From contig JAHEDM010000152.1 of the NCBI GenBank assembly GCA_024641205.1, positions 1-6,731 on the forward strand: a stretch of DNA of 6,731 nt. Direction: 5' to 3'. Below, piece by piece: positions 1 through 6,366 of this stretch (position 1 is the stretch's first letter; each line of letters begins with the position of its first letter). The notes below the pieces were generated by a model. That model was not told where the DNA came from. It saw nothing but the letters and a program-made list of their open reading frames with translations, and made no database searches. The stretch is from Actinomycetes bacterium (GTDB taxonomy: Bacteria > Actinomycetota > Acidimicrobiia > Spongiisociales > UBA4744). The position numbers were made by a program, and so were the translations under genes.

Positions 1-1040
1 TGAATCTCTTCGACTACGAAGCTGCCGCGGCCGGGAGCATGGAGGCTCCGCTCTTTGAATACTACGCGGGCGGATCAGCGGACAATCTCTCGCTTCGCGA
101 CAACCGGGACGCCTTTGAACGGCTACGGCTTTGCCCGCAAGTCCTGGTTGACGTTTCCGAGGTGGACGCATCGATTGAGGTGCTGGGTCACCGAGAATCG
201 ATGCCGGTAATGATCGCCCCGACCGCCATGGCCCGGCTTGCGCACTCCGATGGCGAACTGGCTATCGCCCGGGCCGCTGCCCGAGCCGGGATTACCCAGG
301 TCTTGAGCAGTCTGTCTACGTACTCGATTGAAGAGGTTGCCGGGACCGGCGCCAACACGTGGTTTCAACTGTACATGTTCAAGGATCGGGCGATCAGCGA
401 ACACCTCATTCGTCGAGTCGAAGCGGCCGGCTACCAGGCCCTGATGCTCACCGTCGACCTCCCCGTTCCGGGGCTCCGCGAAAACCTGACCCGGTCTGGT
501 TTTGACCCCTCCGACCTCACGATGAGCAATTTCACTGAGATCACCCAGGGCCATCAAGAGGGTGGGTTCTTCGCCTACATTCACGACAACTTCGATGCGT
601 CACTCACCTGGAACGACGTCGAATGGCTCCGGACGATCACCGACCTACCCATCGTTGTCAAAGGCGTTCTGCGGGCAGACGATGCACTTCGGGCCGTCGA
701 CGCGGGCGTGGCCGGGATCGTGGTGTCCAATCATGGAGGACGGCAGCTCGATACCGCCATCGCCGGGATCGATGCACTCCCCGCCATCGCGACAGCAGTC
801 GAAGGCAGCTGCCAAGTGTTCCTCGATGGTGGGGTCCGCCGCGGCACCGATGTCGTCAAAGCCCTTGCGTTGGGCGCCCGGGCGGTGCTGGTGGGCCGAC
901 CGGTGCTGTGGGGCCTGGCCGTTGCCGGTGAAACGGGAACGTACAACGTGCTCGAAATCCTGAGGGCAGAGGTGGAGAACGCCTTGGCCCTGTGCGGAGC
1001 GCCGACGGTGGCCGATCTCCCGACCCACCTGGTGATCTGA
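1..1040 (+). CDS. FMN-dependent alpha-hydroxy-acid oxidase/dehydrogenase (glycolate/lactate oxidase family), 5' end at window edge
   Basis: This flavoenzyme family oxidises 2-hydroxy acids to 2-oxo acids in a TIM barrel. The reading frame is open from base 3 (NLFDYEAAAAGS), matching the family N terminus, so the ATG at 39 is internal. Bases 1-2 are TG, so the start codon may be an NTG lacking only its first base; otherwise the gene begins further left. Counting the Met at 39 as residue 1, the catalytic set of spinach glycolate oxidase is present: Tyr8 (EYYAGG), Tyr112 (WFQLY), Asp140 and Arg147 (TVDLPVPGLRE), Lys208, and His232/Arg235 in SNHGGRQLD. DGGVRRGTD (263-271) is the FMN phosphate site. 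The position of spinach Trp108 is Leu92, so the substrate pocket differs and glycolate, lactate or a longer hydroxy acid cannot be chosen. About 346 residues is slightly shorter than plant enzymes. The next gene starts about 5 bases after the stop, suggesting an operon. Family is certain, substrate unknown. Confidence 0.93.
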   Translation, partial: NLFDYEAAAAGSMEAPLFEYYAGGSADNLSLRDNRDAFERLRLCPQVLVDVSEVDASIEVLGHRESMPVMIAPTAMARLAHSDGELAIARAAARAGITQVLSSLSTYSIEEVAGTGANTWFQLYMFKDRAISEHLIRRVEAAGYQALMLTVDLPVPGLRENLTRSGFDPSDLTMSNFTEITQGHQEGGFFAYIHDNFDASLTWNDVEWLRTITDLPIVVKGVLRADDALRAVDAGVAGIVVSNHGGRQLDTAIAGIDALPAIATAVEGSCQVFLDGGVRRGTDVVKALALGARAVLVGRPVLWGLAVAGETGTYNVLEILRAEVENALALCGAPTVADLPTHLVI

Positions 1041-1045
1041 TCAGA

Positions 1046-2218
1046 ATGGATCATCAGATGACCGACCTGTGGGTGCTCGATCCCGATGTTGTGTTCTTGA
1101 ACCACGGTTCCTTCGGCGCCAGCCCTCGGCCCGTCCTCGAATACCAGTCGGCGATACGGGCCCGCATGGAAAGAGAACCGGTGCTGTTCTTCCGCCAACT
1201 CGAGGAGTTGGCCGATCACGCCCGATCAGCATTGGGGGCATTCGTCGGCGCAGATCCTGACGACCTGGCATTCATGCCAAATGCTACGACCGGGGTCAAC
1301 ACGGTGCTTCGTTCGCTCGAGTTCGAATCAGGTGACGAAATTCTCATCACCGACCACGCCTACAACGCATGCCGGAACGCGGCCGTTCTGGCGGCCGAGC
1401 GCTCCGGAGCCCGTGTGGTCACGGCCAACGTCCCTTTTCCGATCAGTGCACCGGAAGAAGTGGTGACTGCCATCCTCGACAGAGTGAGCCCTCGCACTCG
1501 CCTGCTCTTGGTAGATCACGTGACCAGTCCGACCGCCCTCCTATTCCCGATCGAATCGATCGTGCAGGAGATGGCCGAGCACGGCATCGACACGCTGGTA
1601 GATGGAGCTCATGCCCCGGGGATGACCCCCGTCGACATCGATACCATCGGGGCTGCCTATTACACGGCCAACGCCCACAAGTGGATGTGCGCTCCCAAGG
1701 GCGCCGCTTTCCTGCAGGTTCGGCGCGATCGACAGGCGGGCATCCTTCCGACGGTCATCAGTCACGGCGCCAACTCGTTGCGAACCGACCGTTCGCGGTT
1801 TCGTCTCCTGTTCGACTGGACCGGCACGACCGACCCCACTGCCCACCTAGCCATCCCGGTCGCCATCGAGACCATGGCTTCCCTGCTCCCGGGAGGCTGG
1901 CCCGAGTTGATGCGCCACAATCATGAACAGGCCCTTGCCGCCCGCGACCTTCTCATCCGGGCACTCGGCATCAACCCACCAGCACCAGACGGAATGCTCG
2001 GGTCTATGGCCGCCGTGCCCGTGCCGGATGCCTCCGGCCCTCACCACCACTTCTCCTCACCAGATCTGCAGGAGAGGTTATGGGAAGATCACCACATCGA
2101 GGTTCCTGTCAACGCATGGCCGAAGTGGCCGCACCTGTTGCTTCGTGTGTCTGCGCAGATCTACAACCAGGTCAAGCAGTTCGAGCACCTGGCCGGGCTA
2201 TTGTCGATAGACGCCTAA
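1046..2218 (+). CDS. Class V PLP-dependent aminotransferase-fold enzyme (isopenicillin-N epimerase-like)
   Basis: This is a fold-type I PLP enzyme of aminotransferase class V, closest in motif pattern to the CefD/isopenicillin-N-epimerase-like group. That group also contains C-S lyases and desulfurase relatives, so the reaction is open. From the ATG at 1046 it has 390 residues, close to CefD length. Visible motifs are the N-terminal FLNHGSFGA (residues 17-25), NATTGVN (79-85) near the cofactor phosphate, VDGAHAPG (185-192) with the Asp that pairs with the pyridine ring, and the Schiff-base lysine Lys212 in NAHKW. DWTGTTDPT (258-265) and RVSAQIYN (367-374) carry the expected C-terminal conserved positions. 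The frame stays open upstream to an ATG at 992, but that start would overlap the oxidase by about 49 bases and adds no family-like sequence. ATG 1046, five bases after the oxidase stop, is preferred; ATG 1058 is possible. Neither has a strong Shine-Dalgarno. Nothing supports beta-lactam synthesis nearby. Confidence 0.88.
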   Translation: MDHQMTDLWVLDPDVVFLNHGSFGASPRPVLEYQSAIRARMEREPVLFFRQLEELADHARSALGAFVGADPDDLAFMPNATTGVNTVLRSLEFESGDEILITDHAYNACRNAAVLAAERSGARVVTANVPFPISAPEEVVTAILDRVSPRTRLLLVDHVTSPTALLFPIESIVQEMAEHGIDTLVDGAHAPGMTPVDIDTIGAAYYTANAHKWMCAPKGAAFLQVRRDRQAGILPTVISHGANSLRTDRSRFRLLFDWTGTTDPTAHLAIPVAIETMASLLPGGWPELMRHNHEQALAARDLLIRALGINPPAPDGMLGSMAAVPVPDASGPHHHFSSPDLQERLWEDHHIEVPVNAWPKWPHLLLRVSAQIYNQVKQFEHLAGLLSIDA

Positions 2219-2226
2219 TCAGCAAA

Positions 2227-2245
2227 ACCCGGGATAAACCCGGGT
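2227..2245. terminator. GC-rich hairpin just after the aminotransferase-like gene; possible terminator
   Basis: A perfect 7-bp stem (ACCCGGG / CCCGGGT) with loop ATAAA lies 8 bases after the TAA stop at 2216-2218. On the plus strand no T-run follows. On the minus strand the hairpin is followed by TTTT, the layout of an intrinsic terminator for leftward transcription. It may end the forward operon by a T-tract-independent route, as seen in GC-rich actinobacteria, or block antisense reading, or both. The structure is seen directly; the function is inferred. Confidence 0.5.
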
Positions 2246-2283
2246 CTCGCTGCGCCCCCAAAGCGCCCCGCCTCCCAAAAGGG

Positions 2284-2301
2284 TGGTGGCCGGTCCCACC
2301 A
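2284..2301 (+). terminator. Second hairpin in the same gap; possible terminator or RNA stem
   Basis: TGGTGG (2284-2289) and CCACCA (2296-2301) form a 6-bp stem around a 6-base loop. No T-run follows. It lies 38 bases after the first hairpin, so the two may act together as a 3' structure protecting or ending the upstream mRNA. Weak evidence taken alone. Confidence 0.25.
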
Positions 2302-2490
2302 GGAGACCCTGCCGCCATTGCTCTGCGCACTCTATGACCACTCCGAGTAGTCGGAAAGACACAACCTGCCGACCGTCGTGAGGACTAGTCCCCTGGTTGG
2401 TCAGTGGGACCGGAACTCTCATGGATCGAATTGTCTCATCCACACGACCCGGCTACCGGTACGCTTGATGGAGAAGGTCGGGATCGACCC

Positions 2491-2498
2491 GGGAAGAA
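2491..2498 (+). promoter_or_regulatory. Shine-Dalgarno-like GGGAAGAA that bears on the start of the PflX-type gene
   Basis: This purine-rich run directly abuts the GTG at 2499, too close to serve it. It is well spaced (9 bases) for the in-frame TTG at 2508. It therefore argues mildly for a TTG start, shortening the protein by three residues. Confidence 0.35.
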
Positions 2499-3437
2499 GT
2501 GGGCCCGTTGCTCACCAAATACGAACCTGCCTATGTGACGGTGCATCACCGCGGCGGTATGGACGCCAAAGTCAAGGAGGCGCTGGCGGAACTGAAACAC
2601 TGCCGGGCGTGCCCCCGAGACTGTGGTGTCGATCGATCCGGTGAGGATGTGCCACTGTGCCGAATTGGACGGCACGTCCGGGTGGCGGCCGCCTTTGCCC
2701 ACTTTGGAGAGGAAGATTGCCTGCGCGGGACGGGCGGTTCGGGAACCATCTTCTTTTCCTCCTGCAACCTGTTTTGCGTGTTCTGCCAGAACCGGGACAT
2801 CTCTTCCTCGCCAACCGGCCGGGAGCTCGACGCATTCGGGCTGGCAGAACTGATGCTCGGCCTGCAGGAAGCCGGATGCCACAACATCAATCTTGTGACG
2901 CCCGAGCACGTTGCCCCGCATATCGTCGAGGCGTTGGCGGTAGCCATCCCGGGCGGACTCTGCGTCCCGCTGGTTTACAACACCAGCGCCTATGACGGCC
3001 TCGCTTCGCTTCACTTGATGAACGGTCTGGTCGATATCTACATGCCCGATTTCAAGTTCTGGAAACCGGAGACCGCCCGGCGGCTGGCGCGAGCACGAGA
3101 CTATCCGCAAGTGGCCAGGAGAGCCATCGCCGAGATGCACCGCCAGGTCGGCGATCTCCGGCTTGGCCCGGATGGCCTGGCCCAGCGCGGGTTGCTGGTA
3201 AGACATCTCGTGATGCCCGGGCAGGGAGCCGAGACGACCGCCATCCTCCAATGGCTGGCGGAGGAGATTTCTCCCAACACCTACATCAACATCATGGGCC
3301 AATATCGGCCTGAGCATCGGGTACCCGGTAACCCCCGCTATGCAGATATCGATCGCCGGGTATCACGAGACGAGCTCGACGCTGCATTCGTAGCAGCCCG
3401 GCAGACCGGGTTATGGCGATTCGACCACCTGCCATGA
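2499..3437 (+). CDS. PflX-type radical SAM protein (COG1313, PflA-like)
   Basis: This is a radical SAM protein of the PflX group, related by sequence to pyruvate-formate-lyase activases but of unproven substrate. The 312-residue product (GTG at 2499 as residue 1) carries the radical SAM cluster motif CX3CX2C at Cys89, Cys93 and Cys96 (CNLFCVFC), followed by QNRDIS. Typical PflX-group segments follow: CHNINLVTPEHV (127-138), VYNTSAYDG (159-167), VDIYMPDFK (178-186), EMHRQVGDL (212-220), RHLVMPG (235-241) and NIMGQYRPE (264-272). An extra N-terminal cysteine set, Cys35, Cys38, Cys42 and Cys54, precedes the core and may bind a second cluster or a metal. YEPAYV near the N terminus matches family openings, so the internal Met21 (base 2559) is unlikely to be the start; GTG 2499 or TTG 2508 fits better. 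Its stop overlaps the amrS ATG. No formate-lyase-like target gene lies in the window. Confidence 0.88.
   Translation: MGPLLTKYEPAYVTVHHRGGMDAKVKEALAELKHCRACPRDCGVDRSGEDVPLCRIGRHVRVAAAFAHFGEEDCLRGTGGSGTIFFSSCNLFCVFCQNRDISSSPTGRELDAFGLAELMLGLQEAGCHNINLVTPEHVAPHIVEALAVAIPGGLCVPLVYNTSAYDGLASLHLMNGLVDIYMPDFKFWKPETARRLARARDYPQVARRAIAEMHRQVGDLRLGPDGLAQRGLLVRHLVMPGQGAETTAILQWLAEEISPNTYINIMGQYRPEHRVPGNPRYADIDRRVSRDELDAAFVAARQTGLWRFDHLP
3434..3437 (+). promoter_or_regulatory. ATGA stop/start overlap coupling the two radical SAM genes
   Basis: The TGA of the PflX-type gene (3435-3437) shares bases with an ATG at 3434-3436 in the amrS frame. This four-base overlap is a common arrangement for translational coupling and favours 3434 over the upstream in-frame ATG at 3413, which would give a 25-base overlap. 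Confidence 0.65.
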
Positions 3438-4558
3438 CCGGGGACCCACAGTCGCTTGGACCGCCCGGGACGGTGGTCGACACGCGCTACTGGCATATGC
3501 TCGGAGACGGGCGGTTGCAATGCGACCTATGCCCCCGGTATTGCAAGCTTCGGGAGGGGCAACGGGGACTGTGCTTCGTGCGGGCCAGACTCGATGACAG
3601 GATCGTGCTCGCCACCTACGGTCGGTCTTCGGGATTCTGCATCGATCCCATCGAGAAGAAACCGCTCAACCACTTCCTCCCCGGGACGCCCGTGCTTTCG
3701 TTTGGAACCGCCGGATGCAATCTCGCCTGCCGCTTCTGCCAGAACTGGGACATATCCAAAGCTCGCGAGTTCGACAAGCTCACCGATCAAGCCACCCCAG
3801 AGCAGATCGCCCGGGCGGCAGCCACCTACGGATGCCAAAGCGTCGCGTTCACCTATAACGATCCCGTCATCTTCCACGAATACGCCGTCGATGTGGCACA
3901 AGCTTGCCACGCGCTCGGAGTCTGCACGGTGGCGGTAACCGCCGGGTACGTGTGTCCTGAACCACGGGCAGAGTTCTACGAGCACATGGATGCCGCCAAC
4001 GTGGACCTGAAAGCGTTCAGCGAGCAGTTCTACAAGCGAATGTGCGCCGGCCACCTACAGCCGGTCCTGGAGACGCTGCAATACCTCCACGACGAAACCG
4101 ACGTGTGGCTGGAAATAACCACCCTGCTGATTCCCGAATTGAATGACTCGAATGAGGAAATCAACCGGCTGACCTCGTGGGTCGTTAACCAACTCGGAGC
4201 CGACGTACCGCTGCACTTCACCGCCTTTCATCCCGATTTCAAGATGCGCGACCGGGCGCCCACTCCCCCGGAAACGCTCAGCCGGGCCCGGGAGATCGGA
4301 TTGGGCAACGGCTTGCGCTACACCTATACCGGCAACGTGATCGACCCGGTTGGTCAGACGACCCGCTGCCACCTGTGCGGAACGGTCGTCATAGCCCGCC
4401 GCCGGCATACACTCGAGCGGTGGGGCCTCGATCGCGAAGGTAGGTGTTCGGCGTGCGGGACGACCTGTGCCGGCGTGTTCGACCCGGCCGGCCCGGGCTC
4501 CTGGGGTGGACGCATGCTTCCCGTCCGGCTCGGCGATCTCAGCGGGCCGGACCAATGA
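3434..4558 (+). CDS. amrS: AmmeMemoRadiSam system radical SAM enzyme (AmrS)
   Basis: This is the radical SAM member of the AmmeMemoRadiSam trio, which links a radical SAM enzyme with MEMO1-like and AMMECR1-like proteins; I know of no settled reaction for it. From ATG 3434 it has 374 residues. An N-terminal cysteine set in CDLCPRYCKLREGQRGLC (Cys30, 33, 37, 47) precedes the cluster motif CNLACRFC (Cys95, Cys99, Cys102) and QNWDIS. AFTYNDPVIFHEYAVD (138-153) is the PflA-like segment; where relatives usually show Glu before the Pro, this protein has Asp143. AANVDLKAFSEQFY (188-201), HFTAFHPDFKM (262-272) and YTYTGNVID (297-305) are characteristic. The C terminus has two Cys pairs, CHLCG (312-316) and CSACG (338-342), resembling a zinc ribbon. 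The minus-strand MEMO-type gene at its 3' end supports the assignment. An alternative start is ATG 3413. Confidence 0.93.
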   Translation: MTGDPQSLGPPGTVVDTRYWHMLGDGRLQCDLCPRYCKLREGQRGLCFVRARLDDRIVLATYGRSSGFCIDPIEKKPLNHFLPGTPVLSFGTAGCNLACRFCQNWDISKAREFDKLTDQATPEQIARAAATYGCQSVAFTYNDPVIFHEYAVDVAQACHALGVCTVAVTAGYVCPEPRAEFYEHMDAANVDLKAFSEQFYKRMCAGHLQPVLETLQYLHDETDVWLEITTLLIPELNDSNEEINRLTSWVVNQLGADVPLHFTAFHPDFKMRDRAPTPPETLSRAREIGLGNGLRYTYTGNVIDPVGQTTRCHLCGTVVIARRRHTLERWGLDREGRCSACGTTCAGVFDPAGPGSWGGRMLPVRLGDLSGPDQ

Positions 4559-5354
4559 CAAACGAACCGTAGCCAACGACGGAGTTGCGATCCCCGGCCG
4601 TATCACCGGACGACCGCAGGTCGACCAAAGAACACCCCCAACCCCGGTCCCCGGCCACCAGCAGCGCAGCCTGAACGCCGGTCAAGCCGCAGGCGTCCCC
4701 CCAGGCAAGATCGTCGGGACGCAGGGCAACGATGGCCCGGGCCGAACGCGTGTCGCGGACCCGGGCCGCCTCGTAGTCGAGGTAGTGGGAGAGATCGGAG
4801 CTGATCACGGCAACGATCTCCTCGTTCTCGATCAATTCGTCGAGGAGCACCGCCACCGTTTCCGGTTCAACCGCGCCCGTCAACAGGGAAAGCACGAAAA
4901 ACTCACCGAGTACGACCTGCAAGAACGGAAGCTGCACCTCAATGCTGTGTTCCCGGGCGTGAGCCACCCGGTTGGGAACGACCGCCGGATGGGCCTCAGC
5001 CATCGCCGTCAGCTCGACATCCGCGGCGATGACCCCAAGCGGGGTGGCCAGGCTTTCCGTACCCGGCGTCGCCAGCCCGGGGAAGGCAATGAAGTGCGAG
5101 GGGCCAACGACGACCACCCGGCGCGGGTGAGGCATGGCCGCCAGGAATCGGTAGGCGGTCGCCGCAACCGGTCCGGAGTAGCGGTAGCCGGCGTGCGGCA
5201 CGATGAGAAACCTCCCTCTGATCTCCGTTTCGGGAAGGGTGGCTGCCGCCAGCATGTCATCTACCGATGCACGTAGCTCCTCAGAATGAGAAGGGTAGAA
5301 GGAACCGGCCACGGACGGCGACCGCACCGATCCACGGGATTGGTCCTGCTTCAT
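4539..5354 (-). CDS. amrB: AmmeMemoRadiSam system protein B (MEMO1 family)
   Basis: This MEMO1-family protein has a fold related to extradiol LigB-type dioxygenases. Human MEMO1 binds iron or copper through two His and one Cys. The 271-residue product keeps the matching residues: His54 in PHAGYRYSG, His87 in VGPSHF, Asp187 and His190 in SSDLSHY, and Cys222 in GDACGLTG. It also has REHSIEVQLPFLQ (134-146) and the C-terminal VVGYGSF (259-265). Family proteins usually open with a short lead before a PxVAGxFYP segment, here SPSVAGSFYP at 12-21. Both ATG at 5354 and GTG at 5327 therefore fit. An AGGAG (5372-5376, reading leftward) lies 17 bases before the ATG, rather far. The gene converges on amrS and their coding ends overlap by 20 bases, so AmrB is transcribed separately although it is probably a functional partner. 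Its catalytic role is unknown. Confidence 0.93.
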   Translation of the reverse strand: MKQDQSRGSVRSPSVAGSFYPSHSEELRASVDDMLAAATLPETEIRGRFLIVPHAGYRYSGPVAATAYRFLAAMPHPRRVVVVGPSHFIAFPGLATPGTESLATPLGVIAADVELTAMAEAHPAVVPNRVAHAREHSIEVQLPFLQVVLGEFFVLSLLTGAVEPETVAVLLDELIENEEIVAVISSDLSHYLDYEAARVRDTRSARAIVALRPDDLAWGDACGLTGVQAALLVAGDRGWGCSLVDLRSSGDTAGDRNSVVGYGSFVIGPAR

Positions 5355-5521
5355 GGCCGACCAGTGCCTATCTCCTGGCGAGTCGATCTCACTATCGCGC
5401 TGTCCGACCGTCGAAGCCTAGGGTCCATCGACCCGACGCGCTGCCACCTTGCTCGGAGCCGAATCACCTAGAGTTGCCACCAGGGAAAAGCAGGCAAATA
5501 CGCGACGGAAGGTGTGGACCG
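5355..5521. promoter_or_regulatory. Divergent intergenic region between amrB and the degV-type gene
   Basis: These 167 bases separate divergently transcribed genes and should hold both promoters. On the plus strand, TAGAGT (5469-5474) and TAGGGT (5419-5424) resemble actinobacterial -10 elements, but neither has a good -35 at normal spacing (TTGCTC at 5449-5454 is only 14 bases before TAGAGT). I see no clear operator repeat. The degV frame stays open through this region, but the predicted residues there do not resemble the family. Confidence 0.45.
5507..5512 (+). promoter_or_regulatory. Shine-Dalgarno GGAAGG setting the degV-type start
   Basis: GGAAGG ends nine bases before the GTG at 5522. 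It supports that GTG over the far-upstream in-frame ATG at 5267, which lies inside the amrB coding region. Confidence 0.6.
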
Positions 5522-6364
5522 GTGAGCAAGGTAGCGGTGGTCACCGATTCTGTCGCTATGCTCCCGGAGCAACTTGCCAAGGATCTAGGCATTCACGTTG
5601 TGCCAATCGTCCTGAATCTGGGCGAACGCTCGTACCGGGACGGCATCGATCTGACGACATCAGAGTTCTACCAACTCCTGCGCACCAGCGAAGAGCTTCC
5701 GACAACATCCGCGCCTTCGGCCGGGGAGTTCGTCCGCGTATTGGAAGAGGCTCTGTCCGACGCCGAGGCGGTGGTTGCTATCCACGTTTCGTCGGAATTG
5801 ACCTCCGTCCTCCGCATCGCGCAACTGGCCGCGCGCTCGATCACCGACAAACCGGTCCGTATCGTCGATTCACAGTCCGCCACCATGGCCGAGGGGTTCA
5901 TAGCGCTGGCGGCGGCCCGAACCGCCCAAGCCGGGGCAGACCTCGACAAAGTGGTCGCCGCCGCCGAAGAGGTCCGGTCCAAGGTCAGATTCTTCGCTTT
6001 TTTCGAGACGCTCGAATACCTTCGCCGCGGCGGGCGGGTCGGCGCAGTCGCCGCGCTGATGGGGAACGCCATCCAACTCAAACCGATCGTTCATATCGTC
6101 GACGGTAAGGTGACACCCCTGGCCCGGCCTCGCACCCGCCGCAAGGCCACCCAGGCCATGGTTGACATCATGGCGGCCGAGGTGGGCAATCGACCGGTGC
6201 ACGCCGCCGTCCTCCACGCCGACTCGCTCCAGGATGCACAAAGCCTCCGCACCCGTTTGGAAGAGCAGTTCAACTGCCTCGAAATGCACGTGACCGAAAT
6301 GACCCCGGTAATGGGAACCCACACGGGCCCGGGCCTCCTCGGTCTCGCGTATTACGCGGAATAG
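5522..6364 (+). CDS. DegV family protein (FakB-like fatty-acid-binding protein)
   Basis: DegV proteins bind a fatty acid in a buried tunnel. The characterised Firmicute members, called FakB, present it to the kinase FakA, giving acyl-phosphate for phospholipid synthesis. From GTG 5522 this protein has 280 residues, the usual family length. Motifs include VVTDS (6-10), GERSYRDGIDLT (34-45), LPTTSAPS (59-66), IVDSQSATMAEG (114-125), EYLRRGGRVG (165-174), QLKPI (185-189) and THTGPG (266-271) with the conserved His267. The segment that usually reads SSGLSGTY is SSELTSVL (90-97), so the Gly-Thr that lines the carboxylate pocket in relatives is changed. The PlsY-like gene starts two bases after the stop, so the pair is almost certainly one operon and supports a lipid role. 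No FakA-like kinase is in view. The family is clear; the ligand is not known. Confidence 0.93.
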   Translation: MSKVAVVTDSVAMLPEQLAKDLGIHVVPIVLNLGERSYRDGIDLTTSEFYQLLRTSEELPTTSAPSAGEFVRVLEEALSDAEAVVAIHVSSELTSVLRIAQLAARSITDKPVRIVDSQSATMAEGFIALAAARTAQAGADLDKVVAAAEEVRSKVRFFAFFETLEYLRRGGRVGAVAALMGNAIQLKPIVHIVDGKVTPLARPRTRRKATQAMVDIMAAEVGNRPVHAAVLHADSLQDAQSLRTRLEEQFNCLEMHVTEMTPVMGTHTGPGLLGLAYYAE

Positions 6365-6366
6365 CA

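Larger units (their letters stand above)
2219..2498. other. Intergenic region between the oxidase operon and the radical SAM operon
   Basis: No convincing gene lies in these 280 bases. Besides the two hairpins near the left end, there is a 10-bp palindrome GGACTAGTCC (2382-2391), a short stem TCCGA/TCGGA around GTAG (2343-2356), an 8-bp palindrome TACCGGTA (2454-2461), and a stem GGTCG/CGACC with loop GGAT (2476-2489) just before the ribosome-binding region. A poor promoter candidate is TTGTCT (2431-2436) with TACCGG (2454-2459) 17 bases downstream; the -10 match is weak. I could not match the region to any riboswitch or tRNA consensus I know. It probably holds the promoter and leader of the radical SAM operon. 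Confidence 0.5.

Noticed and set aside
992..1045. Upstream ATG 992 for the class V PLP gene
   Set aside because: It would overlap the oxidase gene by about 49 bases and add 18 residues unlike the family N terminus.
2400..2500. tRNA-like or riboswitch-like segments (for example GGGATCGACCC)
   Set aside because: No cloverleaf with a correct TPsiC arm or acceptor stem can be drawn on either strand, and no riboswitch core I know is present.
2378..2644. Small plus-strand open frame of 88 codons crossing the intergenic gap into the PflX-type gene
   Set aside because: It has no ribosome-binding site or recognisable motif and runs out of frame into a well-supported gene.
2436..3317. Long minus-strand open frame (293 codons) opposite the PflX-type gene
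   Set aside because: No recognisable motif, and it lies antisense to a protein with the full radical SAM and PflX pattern.
3413..3433. Upstream ATG 3413 for amrS
   Set aside because: Possible but less likely: the ATGA overlap at 3434 is the more usual coupled arrangement, and the seven extra residues are not family-like.
4467..5276. Long plus-strand open frame (269 codons) opposite amrB
   Set aside because: Its predicted protein is low-complexity and rich in Arg/Gly with no family motifs, while the minus strand encodes a well-conserved MEMO-type protein. It is a mirror of GC-rich codon bias.
5267..5521. N-terminal extension of the degV-type gene to ATG 5267
   Set aside because: The added residues are not DegV-like and would overlap the start of amrB; the GTG at 5522 has a good Shine-Dalgarno and gives the normal family length.
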